The notes below the pieces were generated by a model that saw only the letters and a program-made list of their open reading frames with translations, did no database searches and was not told the DNA's origin. The position numbers and the translations under genes are program-made. A stretch of 64,000 nucleotides of DNA, from assembly GCF_001865065.1 (NCBI RefSeq), contig NZ_MJGN01000012.1:43883-107882 (forward strand), in the 5' to 3' direction. The stretch comes from Curtobacterium sp. MCBA15_008 (GTDB lineage: Bacteria > Actinomycetota > Actinomycetes > Actinomycetales > Microbacteriaceae). Of this stretch, positions 45,297 through 53,778 are shown piece after piece (the first letter of the stretch is position 1; every line of letters starts with the position of its first letter).

Positions 45297-45779
45297 CCGG
45301 GACTCCTGGTCCCCTGCGACCGTCCGACCGGACGGTGCGTGGTCGGACTGCTCGGACTTCTCGCCCGGTCCGCGGCCGCCGGCGACCGCGCCGAGCACGC
45401 CGTTGACGAACCCGGCGGACTCCTCCGTCGACAGGGACTGGGCGAGCTCGACGGCCTCGGCGATCGCGACGGCGTCGGGGACCTCCGGGTTGAACCGGAG
45501 CTCCCAGACACCCATGCGGAGGATGCACCGGTCGAGCACGGGCATGCGCGCGATGGACCAGCCCTGCGCGTGCTCCACGATGACCTTGTCGATCTCGTGA
45601 CGGTCGTCGTCCACGCCCGTGACGATCTGCCGCGCGTAGTCCCAGCTGGAGGCGCGCTCCGGCTGGTCCAGGTGGCGGACCGTCTCGGTGGCGAGGACGT
45701 CCGAGATCGGGAGCTCCCGCACCTCGGCGACGTACAGCATGTCGAGGGCGCGCTTGCGGGCCTTCGAACGAGCACTCAT
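45294..45779 (-). CDS. nusB: Transcription antitermination factor NusB
   Basis: The 161-residue all-helical protein binds boxA RNA with NusE (S10) and supports rRNA antitermination. Family motifs are SKARKRALDMLYVAEVR, LDRCILRMGVWELRF and the C-terminal VAIAEAVELAQSLSTEESAGFVNGVLG. About 25 polar residues extend the C-terminus. It follows efp by eleven bases, the common actinobacterial efp-nusB-pyrR order. Confidence 0.96.
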   Translation of the reverse strand: MSARSKARKRALDMLYVAEVRELPISDVLATETVRHLDQPERASSWDYARQIVTGVDDDRHEIDKVIVEHAQGWSIARMPVLDRCILRMGVWELRFNPEVPDAVAIAEAVELAQSLSTEESAGFVNGVLGAVAGGRGPGEKSEQSDHAPSGRTVAGDQESR

Positions 45780-45790
45780 ACGGTCAGCGC

Positions 45791-46354
45791 CTAGGAGTTG
45801 ACGCGGCCGAGGAAGTTGCCGTCGCGCGTGTCGATCTTCACCAGCGTGTCGGTCTCGAGGTAGAGCGGCACCTGGATCTGGTAGCCGGTCGCCTTGATCG
45901 TGGCCGGCTTCGTGCCACCCGACGAGCGGTCGCCCTGCAGGCCCGGCTCGGTCTCGATCTCGGTGGTGATCGAGGTCGGGAGCTCGATGTAGAGCGGGGT
46001 GCCCTCGTTGATCGCGATGGTCACCATCGCGGACTCGAGGAGGAAGTTCTTCGCGTCGCCGACGACCGTCGCGGGGACCGGGATCTGGTCGTAGGTGTCG
46101 GTGTCCATGAACACGTACGAGTCGCCGTCCTCGTAGAGGTACTGGTAGTCGCGGCGGTCCACGGTCGCGGTCTCGATCTTCGCACCCGCGTTGAAGGTGC
46201 GGTCGACGACCTTGCCCGACACGACGTTCTTGAGCTTGGTGCGCACGAACGCGCCGCCCTTGCCCGGCTTGACGTGCTGGAACTCGACGACCGACCAGAG
46301 CTGCCCGTCGATGATGAGAACGGCGCCGTTCTTGATGTCAGTGGTACTGGCCAT
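45791..46354 (-). CDS. efp: Translation elongation factor P
   Basis: The 187-residue three-domain protein relieves ribosome stalling at polyproline. The tip loop in domain I is [17 protein letters not shown], with lysine at the position that is modified in some bacteria. No epmA/epmB genes are near, so the lysine may be unmodified, as in other actinobacteria. Domains II and III show [25 protein letters not shown] and the [10 protein letters not shown] end. It precedes nusB in the same direction. Confidence 0.97.
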   Translation of the reverse strand: MASTTDIKNGAVLIIDGQLWSVVEFQHVKPGKGGAFVRTKLKNVVSGKVVDRTFNAGAKIETATVDRRDYQYLYEDGDSYVFMDTDTYDQIPVPATVVGDAKNFLLESAMVTIAINEGTPLYIELPTSITTEIETEPGLQGDRSSGGTKPATIKATGYQIQVPLYLETDTLVKIDTRDGNFLGRVNS

Positions 46355-46391
46355 GAGTCTTCGGTGTCCCGTTCGGTCGTGTGTTGTGAAG

Positions 46392-46414
46392 GTCTGGGGC
46401 CGCTCGGGCCCCGG
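46392..46414 (-). terminator. Hairpin between the ABC1 kinase gene and efp
   Basis: TCTGGGGCC (46392-46400) and GGCCCCGGA (46406-46414) form a nine-pair stem with one G-T wobble and a five-base loop. It lies 25 bases past the stop of the upstream kinase gene and before efp on the same strand, as expected for a terminator. No U-run is present. Confidence 0.45.
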
Positions 46415-46439
46415 ACGAGTGTAGCGGACGGGGCCGGGG

Positions 46440-48131
46440 TCACTCCCGCTTCCGGGCGACCGCGGCGTCGATCGCCGCCCAGGCGAGCAGCACCACCGCC
46501 GCGCCGCCGAGCAGCCCTCCGGCGACGCCGGTCGAGAGCACCGCGGTCGGACGCGCCGGCAGCGCCAGGTACACGATCGACAGCACGCCGGCGCCGGCGC
46601 CGAGCAGCACCAGCAGCACGCGGCGGATGACGCCGTTCAGGGTCCGGCGGTCACGCCGGTCGGAGAACAGCCGGATGTTCACGGACAGCTTGCCGGTCTC
46701 GATCGCCTCGCCGATCCGGTCCACCCGACGCGGCAGGCGGCGCGCGGCCGACACCGCGCCGAACAGCTCGCGGACGGCGACGTCGCGGATCCGCCCCGGT
46801 CGCAGCTGGTCGCGGATCTGCTCGCCGGCGAGCGAGCGGGACTCCTCGAGCAGGTCGAACGACGGCGTGAGGGTGCGGAGGGTCCCCTCGAAGATCGCGA
46901 GGGCACGGGCAGCGGCCACGAAGTCCGGCGGTGGCTTCAGGCGGTAGCGGCCGAACACCTCGACGGCGTCGTCCACGGTCTCCACCCCGATGCGGGCGCC
47001 GGGACCGAGCTCGTCGGCGACGAACCGGGCGATGGCGCGTCGGAAGTCCGGTTCGTCCTCGGCGTCGCGCACCGGCGCCATCCGGAGCACGGCGTCGGCG
47101 ATGGCCTCGGTGTCGTCCTGGATGTACGCGGCCAGGAGCTGCTGCACCGTGTCCCGCAGGCCGGGGTCGAGCCGCCCGACGGAGCCGAAGTCGATGAGCG
47201 CGGGCCGGCCGTCGGGCAGCAGCAGGACGTTCCCGGGGTGCATGTCCGCGTGGTATACCCCGTCGAAGACGACCTGCCGCAGGAACACACGGAGGATCGC
47301 CCGCATCGGGGCGTCGAGGTCACGGTCGGACCGCTCGGCCCGGATCGCACTGAGCGTGTCCCCCTCGAGGAACTCCATCACGAGCACCCGCCGCCCGGAG
47401 AGCTCCGGGTACGGATCCGGGAAGCGCACCTCGTCCGGCCGTGCGCTCCGGGCCTGCGCCGCACGGAGCGCCGTGAGGTTCCGGAGCTCGGAGGTGAAGT
47501 CCACCTGGCGGACCAGGTCGTCGGCGTACTGCGCGGCGACGTCCTGCACGCCGACCTGCCGGGCCTCGGTCGAGAGCCGCGCCATGAAGCGGACCACCCG
47601 GAGCGCGATGTCCACGTCCCGCCGCACGGCCGTGTCGATGCCCGGCCGCTGGACCTTCACGGCGACGCTCGTGCCGTCGGTCAGCCGGGCGCGGTGCACC
47701 TGGGCGATGGACGCGGCGGCGACGGGCACGGGGTCGAACGCCGAGAAGACCTGCTCGACCGGCGCACCGAGTTCCCGTTCGAGGAGCGCCGCCACCTCGT
47801 CCGGATCGGCCGGCGTCACGCTCCGCTGCAGGTGCGCGAGTCCCTCGGTCCACTCCTCCGGCAGCAGGTCGTCGCGGGTCGAGAGCAGCTGGCCCATCTT
47901 CACGAAGCCGCCGCCGGCCTCCTCGAGCGCGCGGCGCAGGTGGTCGGCCTGCCGGGTGCGGAGCGCGGACTTCTCGGGGTCGTGCGAGAAGTCGAGGCGA
48001 CGGAACGGCAGGAGCTCGTGACGGCGGGCGATCGCGAGGAGCTCGGCGAACCGTCGTCCGCGGGACCGGAGGGTTCCGGTCTCGACGTCGGGGGCGCTGC
48101 CGAGGTCGCTCAGGCGGGGCGGGGTGGGCAC
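46440..48131 (-). CDS. ABC1/UbiB-type atypical kinase
   Basis: The 563-residue protein belongs to the ABC1/ADCK/UbiB family. Diagnostic features are the KxGQ motif in [13 protein letters not shown], the alanine-rich loop [14 protein letters not shown] in place of the usual glycine-rich loop, the catalytic [12 protein letters not shown] and the metal-binding LIDFGSVG. Two C-terminal transmembrane helices (about 505-525 and 530-553) anchor it. Relatives support quinone synthesis; actinobacteria use menaquinone, so a role in isoprenoid-lipid metabolism is inference. It begins with GTG. The gene separates efp from the aro genes, which are often neighbours in actinobacteria. Confidence 0.92.
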   Translation of the reverse strand: MPTPPRLSDLGSAPDVETGTLRSRGRRFAELLAIARRHELLPFRRLDFSHDPEKSALRTRQADHLRRALEEAGGGFVKMGQLLSTRDDLLPEEWTEGLAHLQRSVTPADPDEVAALLERELGAPVEQVFSAFDPVPVAAASIAQVHRARLTDGTSVAVKVQRPGIDTAVRRDVDIALRVVRFMARLSTEARQVGVQDVAAQYADDLVRQVDFTSELRNLTALRAAQARSARPDEVRFPDPYPELSGRRVLVMEFLEGDTLSAIRAERSDRDLDAPMRAILRVFLRQVVFDGVYHADMHPGNVLLLPDGRPALIDFGSVGRLDPGLRDTVQQLLAAYIQDDTEAIADAVLRMAPVRDAEDEPDFRRAIARFVADELGPGARIGVETVDDAVEVFGRYRLKPPPDFVAAARALAIFEGTLRTLTPSFDLLEESRSLAGEQIRDQLRPGRIRDVAVRELFGAVSAARRLPRRVDRIGEAIETGKLSVNIRLFSDRRDRRTLNGVIRRVLLVLLGAGAGVLSIVYLALPARPTAVLSTGVAGGLLGGAAVVLLAWAAIDAAVARKRE

Positions 48132-48253
48132 GGGTTCAGTCTGCTCCCCCGGCCTGCGTGGTCCGCTCCTCCACAGCCTGGAGGCACGGCTCGGTCTCCA
48201 CAGGTCGGCCCGCGTCCGTCTCCACGTCGAGCCCAGTGCCGCAGGCTGCCGTC

Positions 48254-48553
48254 ATGGAGACAGCACTCATCGGGGCGGTCATCGCCGCCGGCGCGGCGAT
48301 CGCGGCCGCCGTCGTCAGCTGGTTCGGCGCCTTCCAGTCGCGCCGGGCCGCCGACCGCGACCACACGTGGCAGCGGCTGACCTGGGCGATCCGGCGCGCC
48401 GAGACGCAGTCGGAATACGACATCTCGAGAACTGTGCTCGAGCGGTTGATGCACGTAGCGTGGGCGCCCAAACCCGACAGGAACCTCGCACGACGCGCAC
48501 TCCGCCGGCACCGGTTCGAGCACGTCCGCGACCGAGAACCAGAGGCCCACTGA
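48254..48553 (+). CDS. Small single-pass membrane protein of unknown function
   Basis: The 99-residue protein starts with ATG, has one N-terminal transmembrane helix (about 5-23, LIGAVIAAGAAIAAAVVSWF) and a basic cytoplasmic tail rich in Arg, His and Trp (AADRDHTWQRLTWAIRRAE). I recognise no domain. Its stop overlaps the start of the next small gene (TGATG), so the two are coupled. Codon use looks less GC-biased than in the neighbours (several GAA, GAT, CGA codons). It is convergent with aroB and divergent from the kinase gene; a CTGGAGGCACGG motif lies in the 122-base upstream gap. Confidence 0.6.
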   Translation: METALIGAVIAAGAAIAAAVVSWFGAFQSRRAADRDHTWQRLTWAIRRAETQSEYDISRTVLERLMHVAWAPKPDRNLARRALRRHRFEHVRDREPEAH

Positions 48554-48747
48554 TGCGATTCTTCCGACCGTTGCCCGACGCGCCGCAGTTCAAGATCGAC
48601 GGCACCGACGAAGACGACGCGATCCTCGATGCGTGGGTGGACGGCGCCACCCTCGCGGAGTGGTACGAAGTGGAACGGACCGGCATCACCACCGTCTCGA
48701 TGCGGGTGAAGTGGTGGTGGCGGCGCACCCGACGGGTGCTGCGATGA
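48553..48747 (+). CDS. Small unknown protein coupled to the preceding membrane protein
   Basis: The 64-residue protein begins at an ATG overlapping the previous stop by one base. Its middle is acidic (KIDGTDEDDAILDAWVDG) and its end strongly basic and Trp-rich (MRVKWWWRRTRRVLR), which might contact membrane or nucleic acid. No homologue is recognised. Its stop lies eight bases from the aroB stop on the other strand. Confidence 0.5.
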   Translation: MRFFRPLPDAPQFKIDGTDEDDAILDAWVDGATLAEWYEVERTGITTVSMRVKWWWRRTRRVLR

Positions 48748-48754
48748 CGACCCG

Positions 48755-49861
48755 CTAGACGCCGACCTCCTGGTAGGCGGTGAAGAGCAGGTGGTCCTCG
48801 GGGCCCTCGAGCGTGACCGGCTTGCCGACCCCGTCGAGGATGATGAACCGCAGCATGCCGGCACGCGCCTTCTTGTCACGGCGCATGGTCGCCAGGAGCC
48901 CCTCCCACCGGCCGACCCCGTACGTCGTCGGGAGCTCGAGCGACTCGAGGATCGAGCGGTGCAGGTCCACCGTGGCGTCGTCCAGGTGCCCGGTCAGGCG
49001 CGCGAGCTCGGCGGCGAACACCATGCCGACCGACACCGCCGCACCGTGCCGCCACTGGTAGCGCTCCGCGTGCTCGATCGCGTGCCCGAGGGTGTGCCCG
49101 TAGTTCAGGACCTCGCGCCGGCCCTGCTCGGTGAAGTCGTCCGAGACGACCTCGGCCTTGAGCTGGATCGCGAGCTCGACGACCCGGCGGAACTCCGGCG
49201 TGGTGGGGTCGGTGACCCGGGCGACGTCGGCCTCGACGATGTCGAGGATCTCGGGCACGGCGATGAACCCGGCCTTCACGATCTCGGCGAAGCCGGTCAG
49301 GATCTCGTTCCGCGGCAGGGTGCGCACGAGGTCGAGGTCCGCCACGACGGCGCGGGGCGGGTAAAACGCGCCCACGAGGTTCTTGCCCTCGTTCGTGTTG
49401 ATCCCGGTCTTGCCGCCGACGCTCGCGTCCACCATGCCGAGCACGCTCGTCGGGATCGCCACGTACGGCACGCCCCGCAGCCACGTCGCGGCGACGAAGC
49501 CGGCGAGGTCGGTCACGGCACCGCCACCCAGGCCGATGACGGCGTCGGTGCGGGTGAAGTCCGACTGGCCCATGATCTGCCAGCAGAACGCGGCGACCTC
49601 GACGCGCTTGGCGCCCTCGGCGTCGGGGACCTCGGCGATGAGCGCGTCGAGCCCCACGTCGACGAGCAGGTCGCGCAGACCGTTCGCCCGCGCACCGAGC
49701 GTCGGCGCGTGCACGATGAGGACCTTGGCGACGCGGGGTCCGAGCAGCGCCGGCACGGAACCGAGCAGGTCGTTGCCGACCGCCACCACGTAGCCGTCGT
49801 CACCGCCGACCCGGATCTCGGTGGTGCCCTCCGGCAGGATCGACTCGATGGACTCGCTCAC
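48755..49861 (-). CDS. aroB: 3-dehydroquinate synthase
   Basis: The 368-residue NAD- and zinc-dependent enzyme makes 3-dehydroquinate, the second shikimate step. Conserved motifs are VIGLGGGAVTDLAGFVAATWLRG, VPTSVLGMVDASVGGKTGIN (as IPTSVLGMVD...), the zinc glutamate in ILTGFAEIVKAGFI and zinc histidines in NYGHTLGHAIE and WRHGAAVSVGM. The GTG overlaps the aroK stop by four bases. The longer upstream frame lies inside aroK and aroC. Confidence 0.97.
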   Translation of the reverse strand: MSESIESILPEGTTEIRVGGDDGYVVAVGNDLLGSVPALLGPRVAKVLIVHAPTLGARANGLRDLLVDVGLDALIAEVPDAEGAKRVEVAAFCWQIMGQSDFTRTDAVIGLGGGAVTDLAGFVAATWLRGVPYVAIPTSVLGMVDASVGGKTGINTNEGKNLVGAFYPPRAVVADLDLVRTLPRNEILTGFAEIVKAGFIAVPEILDIVEADVARVTDPTTPEFRRVVELAIQLKAEVVSDDFTEQGRREVLNYGHTLGHAIEHAERYQWRHGAAVSVGMVFAAELARLTGHLDDATVDLHRSILESLELPTTYGVGRWEGLLATMRRDKKARAGMLRFIILDGVGKPVTLEGPEDHLLFTAYQEVGV

Positions 49862-50394
49862 GGGGTTCCTTCGTTCGTGGTGGCGTCGGCGCGCAGCCAC
49901 GCGACGACGTCGTCGACGACGTGGGACATCGGCCGACGAGAGGTGTCGAAGACGGCGTGCGCGAGTTCGGCGTAGGTCGCCGCGCGCTCGTCGAGGATGG
50001 TCTGCCAGGCGTCGATGCCGCCGTTCGCGAGCAGCGGTCGGTCGCTGCCGGCGATCCGGTCGGCGACGGCCTCGGGCGAGACCGTGAGCAGGACGACCCG
50101 GGCACCGGCCAGGGCGTCCCGCGTGGCGGCGTGCGTGACCGCACCGCCGCCGACGGCGATCACCCCGCCGGTCGCCAGGGCCGCGCGGACGGCCGCGGCC
50201 TCGAGCGCACGGAACGCCGGCTCGCCCCGGTCGGCGAAGATCCCCGGGATCGGTCCGTGCTCGCGTGCGATCACCCGGTCGGTGTCCGTGAACGGCACGC
50301 CGAGCGCCTTGGCGACCCGCTTGCCGACGCTCGACTTGCCGGCCCCCATCGGCCCGATGACGACGACGGGAGCCGCGGACGCGGTGGTGCTCAC
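49858..50394 (-). CDS. aroK: Shikimate kinase
   Basis: The 178-residue P-loop kinase phosphorylates shikimate. Walker A is [15 protein letters not shown]; shikimate-binding parts are [13 protein letters not shown] and [13 protein letters not shown]; the lid arginine is in SDRPLLAN. The GTG overlaps the aroC stop by four bases. Together aroC-aroK-aroB form one coupled unit toward chorismate, the substrate of TrpE encoded elsewhere in the window. Confidence 0.96.
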   Translation of the reverse strand: MSTTASAAPVVVIGPMGAGKSSVGKRVAKALGVPFTDTDRVIAREHGPIPGIFADRGEPAFRALEAAAVRAALATGGVIAVGGGAVTHAATRDALAGARVVLLTVSPEAVADRIAGSDRPLLANGGIDAWQTILDERAATYAELAHAVFDTSRRPMSHVVDDVVAWLRADATTNEGTP

Positions 50395-51611
50395 CAGGCG
50401 GTGGAGTGCTCGGCGGCCTCGGTGCGACGGCTGCGGAGCGTCTCCGGGATCGACGCCAGGTAGGCGTCGAGGTTCCGCTTCGTCTCGACGACGTTGTCCC
50501 CGCCGAACTTCTCGAGCACGGCGTCGGCGAGCACCAGCGCGACCATGGCCTCGGCCACGACACCCGCGGCGGGCACGGCGCAGACGTCGGAGCGCTGGTG
50601 GTGCGCCGAGGCGTCCTCGCCGGTGGTGACGTCGATGGTGTGCAGGGCGTGCGGGACGGTGGCGATCGGCTTCATGCCGGCACGGACCCGCAGCACGGTG
50701 CCGGTCGACATGCCGCCCTCGGTGCCGCCGGCACGGTCGGTCGTCCGGACGATCTCGCCGTCCTCGCGGTAGAGCTCGTCGTGCGCCTCGGACCCGCGGC
50801 GTGCAGCGGTCGCGAAGCCGTCGCCGACCTCGACGCCCTTGATCGCCTGGATGCCCATGATCGCGGCCGCGAGTCGGGCGTCGAGTCGACGGTCCCACTG
50901 CACGTGCGAGCCGAGGCCAGGCGGGACGCCGTAGAACAGCACCTCGACGACACCGCCCAGGGTGTCGCCGTCCTTCTTCGCAGCCTCGACCTCGGTCACC
51001 ATGCGGGCGGAGGTCTCGGCGTCGAAGCAGCGCAGCTGGTCCTCGTCGAGGCGGTCGACGTCGTCCGGCAGCGGCAGCGCGGTGCCGTCGGGCACGCGGA
51101 CGGTGCCGACCTGCAGGGTGTGCGCCACGGAGCGGATGCCGAGCTCCGCCAGGAACGACTTCGCGACGGCGCCGAGCGCGACCCGGGCAGCGGTCTCGCG
51201 GGCCGACGCGCGCTCGAGGATCGGACGGGCCTCGTCGAAGCCGTACTTCTGCATGCCGACCAGGTCGGCGTGACCCGGACGAGGACGGGTCAGCGGGGCG
51301 CTGCGACCGCGGGAGAGCTCGGTCTGCTCGACGGGCTCGGGGTTCATGACCTCGACCCACTTCGGCCACTCGGTGTTGCCGATGCGGATCGCGATCGGGC
51401 TGCCGAGGGAGTACCCGTGCCGGACGCCGCCGGACACGTGCAGCTCGTCCTGCTCGAACTTCATGCGGGACCCACGGCCGTAGCCGAGCTTGCGACGCGC
51501 GAGGTCGGTACGGATGGACTCGAACGACACCGGGACGCCCGCGGGCAGCCCCTCGAGCATCGCGATCAGTTCGGGTCCGTGGGACTCACCAGCGGTCAAC
51601 CAACGAAGCAT
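50391..51611 (-). CDS. aroC: Chorismate synthase
   Basis: The 406-residue enzyme uses reduced FMN to convert EPSP to chorismate. All three family signatures are visible: [18 protein letters not shown] near the start, the [18 protein letters not shown] region, and [17 protein letters not shown]...[15 protein letters not shown]. The ATG at 51611 has GGGAGG nine bases upstream; an ATG at 51620 would abut that ribosome binding site and is less likely. It follows mltG by 46 bases. Confidence 0.97.
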   Translation of the reverse strand: MLRWLTAGESHGPELIAMLEGLPAGVPVSFESIRTDLARRKLGYGRGSRMKFEQDELHVSGGVRHGYSLGSPIAIRIGNTEWPKWVEVMNPEPVEQTELSRGRSAPLTRPRPGHADLVGMQKYGFDEARPILERASARETAARVALGAVAKSFLAELGIRSVAHTLQVGTVRVPDGTALPLPDDVDRLDEDQLRCFDAETSARMVTEVEAAKKDGDTLGGVVEVLFYGVPPGLGSHVQWDRRLDARLAAAIMGIQAIKGVEVGDGFATAARRGSEAHDELYREDGEIVRTTDRAGGTEGGMSTGTVLRVRAGMKPIATVPHALHTIDVTTGEDASAHHQRSDVCAVPAAGVVAEAMVALVLADAVLEKFGGDNVVETKRNLDAYLASIPETLRSRRTEAAEHSTAW

Positions 51612-51657
51612 GGTCCCCATCCTCCCACAGCGCACACCCGTGCGACGCGGCCCGCGA

Positions 51658-53256
51658 CTACTGGTAGTCGGGGTGCGCGCGGAGCCAGGCCTGGAACTGC
51701 TTCACGGCCACGAGGTGCTGGGCGTAGGTGTCCGAGAACACCGTCTCCCCGGTCTCGAGGTTCACCGTCACGAAGTACTCCCAGTTGCCCGTGGCCATCT
51801 TCGTCACCGCGTTGATGGCGAGGTCGCCCGGGTTCGAGATCGGCGCCGGCGGCAACCCGTCGTGCACGTAGGTGTTGTACCGGTTGCCCGCGTCGGCACG
51901 CTCGGCGTCGGTGGTGGTCACCGTGTGCGTGTTCCCCGTGCCGTAGGCCACCGTGGCGTCGGACTGCAGCCGCATGCCCTTGTCGAGCCGGTTCTGGAAC
52001 ACCCGGGCGACCTTCGGGTAGTCGGCGGCGAGGCCGGCTTCCTTCTGCACGAGGGACGCGAAGACGATCACGTGCTCCTGGTCGGCCTCGGCGACACCCG
52101 CCGCGGCGAGGTGCTCTTTCATGGTGTCGACCATCGACTTGAAGTACTGCGTCGCCGTCCACCCCGGGTTGATCGGGTACGTGGCCGGGAACAGCCAGCC
52201 CTCGAGCGTGGTGACGTTCGCCGGCAGGCCGTAGGCGGCGAGGTCCTTCGCGGCCGCGGCGACGTCGGCTTCCGACAGGCCCGCCTTCGAGACCATGCCG
52301 GCCTCGACGTCCTGCAGCGCGGTGCCCTCGGGGATGACGATCGACGCCTGCACGCGGTTCTTCGTGTCCTGCAGTGCGGCGAGGGCCGTCTTCGAGCTCA
52401 TCTTCTTCTTGAGCGCGTACGAACCCGGCTGGAACTGGACGTCCGGCGCCGCCAGCAGCAGCTTGTAGAACACCTTCGAGGACTTCACGACGCCACTGCG
52501 CTGCAGCGTCTTCGCGACGTCCTCGCCGATGTCGCCCTGCTTGATCGTGATCGTCACCTTGCTGGTGCCGCTGCCCGAGTAGTCGTCGGGTTCCTTGCTC
52601 CCGCTGACCGCGGCGATGACCTGCTGGATCTTCGGCGCCGCGAACGCGTACGCCGACACCCCGCCGGCGAGCACGACCGCCACGATGACGATGCCCGCGA
52701 TGAGCGGGCCGCGACGTCGCTTCCGACGCGGACCACGCGGCTCGCGTGGCGCTCTGGAGGCTCCCCCGCGTCCACCGCGACCGCCGCGTCCGTCGTCTCC
52801 CGTGCCTCCAGGCCCGTCGTCGCCCTGGGCAGGACCGCCCGCGCCCGCCGATGCGGATGCGCGGTCGGCGTCGTCGAGGTGCACCTCGCCGGTCAGGAGC
52901 GCGTGGACCTCGGGGTGCAGTTCCGCCGCGCTCCGCGCGACGGGTGCGTCGGCCGGCGAGGACGGGCGGTCGGCCGTGCCGGCCGCCTCGGCTGCGCGGG
53001 CCGTCTCGGAGGCGCGGGCCGCTGCTGCGGCGCGCTCGCCCTCCGCAGACCGGCGCTCCGCGTCGGCCGCGCGAGCAGCCTCGGCAGCGCGGGCTTCACG
53101 CCGGGACAGGTGCCGCGTGGGCTCCGAACTCGCGCTGGTGGGGTCGACCGCGTCGCCGCGCTCATCGGGGGTGGCCGCACGGTCGGAAGGGTTCTTCCGC
53201 CGCTCGGCGTCGTTGCCGGGCGCGATGATCGCGTTCCAGTCCAGGTCGTCTGCCAA
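51658..53256 (-). CDS. mltG: Endolytic murein transglycosylase MltG
   Basis: The protein (about 532 residues) cuts nascent glycan strands and ends their growth. A cytoplasmic N-terminal region of about 190 residues is Ala/Arg/Glu-rich ([17 protein letters not shown]; possible coiled coil), followed by a transmembrane helix ([18 protein letters not shown]), a LysM-like domain and the YceG/MltG domain with the catalytic glutamate in [19 protein letters not shown] and [17 protein letters not shown]. The TTG at 53256 ([10 protein letters not shown]...) has GAGGA four bases upstream; the ATG at 53295 is an alternative that adds 13 Arg-rich residues. It follows ruvX, the usual order alaS-ruvX-mltG-aroC. 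Confidence 0.93.
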   Translation of the reverse strand: MADDLDWNAIIAPGNDAERRKNPSDRAATPDERGDAVDPTSASSEPTRHLSRREARAAEAARAADAERRSAEGERAAAAARASETARAAEAAGTADRPSSPADAPVARSAAELHPEVHALLTGEVHLDDADRASASAGAGGPAQGDDGPGGTGDDGRGGRGGRGGASRAPREPRGPRRKRRRGPLIAGIVIVAVVLAGGVSAYAFAAPKIQQVIAAVSGSKEPDDYSGSGTSKVTITIKQGDIGEDVAKTLQRSGVVKSSKVFYKLLLAAPDVQFQPGSYALKKKMSSKTALAALQDTKNRVQASIVIPEGTALQDVEAGMVSKAGLSEADVAAAAKDLAAYGLPANVTTLEGWLFPATYPINPGWTATQYFKSMVDTMKEHLAAAGVAEADQEHVIVFASLVQKEAGLAADYPKVARVFQNRLDKGMRLQSDATVAYGTGNTHTVTTTDAERADAGNRYNTYVHDGLPPAPISNPGDLAINAVTKMATGNWEYFVTVNLETGETVFSDTYAQHLVAVKQFQAWLRAHPDYQ

Positions 53257-53326
53257 CGGTCCTCGGTCTCTCGGTCGGGAACTCCGCCTGGGCATCGTCG
53301 TCTCGGTCGACGGCAGGGAGCCCGGT

Positions 53327-53776
53327 TCAGGGGAGCGTGGCCCCCGGTGGGGCACTGGACGCACGCTCGTGGTCGAGCGCTTGTTGCAGAATGATAACAG
53401 CGGCCGCTTGGTCGATCACGGCGCGGGACTTCTTCGTGTTCCGGCCGGCCTGGTGCAGCCCCCGCTGGGCGGTCACCGTCGACAGGCGTTCGTCCACCAG
53501 CCGCACGGGTCGGTGCTCGGCGAGCCGGGCTGCGAACTCCCGGGCATCGGCGGTGGACGGGGTGTCCCCGCCCGACATCGACAGTGGGAGCCCGACGACG
53601 ATCTCGAGCACGTCGTACTCGTCCGCGAGCTCGGCGATCCGCCGCACGTCGGTCGCGTCGTCGCGCGCGACGGTCTCCACCGGCGTCGCGAGGAGTCCGT
53701 CGCGGTCGCACACCGCGACCCCGATCCGGGCGCGACCGACGTCGACGCCGAGTCGCCGCCCGGAACGGATCGCCAC
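53327..53776 (-). CDS. ruvX: RuvX/YqgF-type RNase H-like resolvase
   Basis: The 149-residue RNase H-fold protein is annotated as a Holliday junction resolvase and takes part in 16S rRNA 5'-end processing in some bacteria. Conserved acidic and glycine motifs are LGVDVGRARIGVAVCD, IVVGLPLSMSG and VRLVDERLSTV, with the end IDQAAAVIILQQAL. It starts with GTG two bases after the alaS stop, so it is translated with alaS. Confidence 0.95.
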   Translation of the reverse strand: MAIRSGRRLGVDVGRARIGVAVCDRDGLLATPVETVARDDATDVRRIAELADEYDVLEIVVGLPLSMSGGDTPSTADAREFAARLAEHRPVRLVDERLSTVTAQRGLHQAGRNTKKSRAVIDQAAAVIILQQALDHERASSAPPGATLP

Positions 53777-53778
53777 GG

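Noticed and set aside
51618-51620. An ATG start for aroC at 51620
   Set aside because: It abuts the GGGAGG, leaving no spacer; the ATG at 51611 has nine bases and gives the normal chorismate synthase N-terminus.
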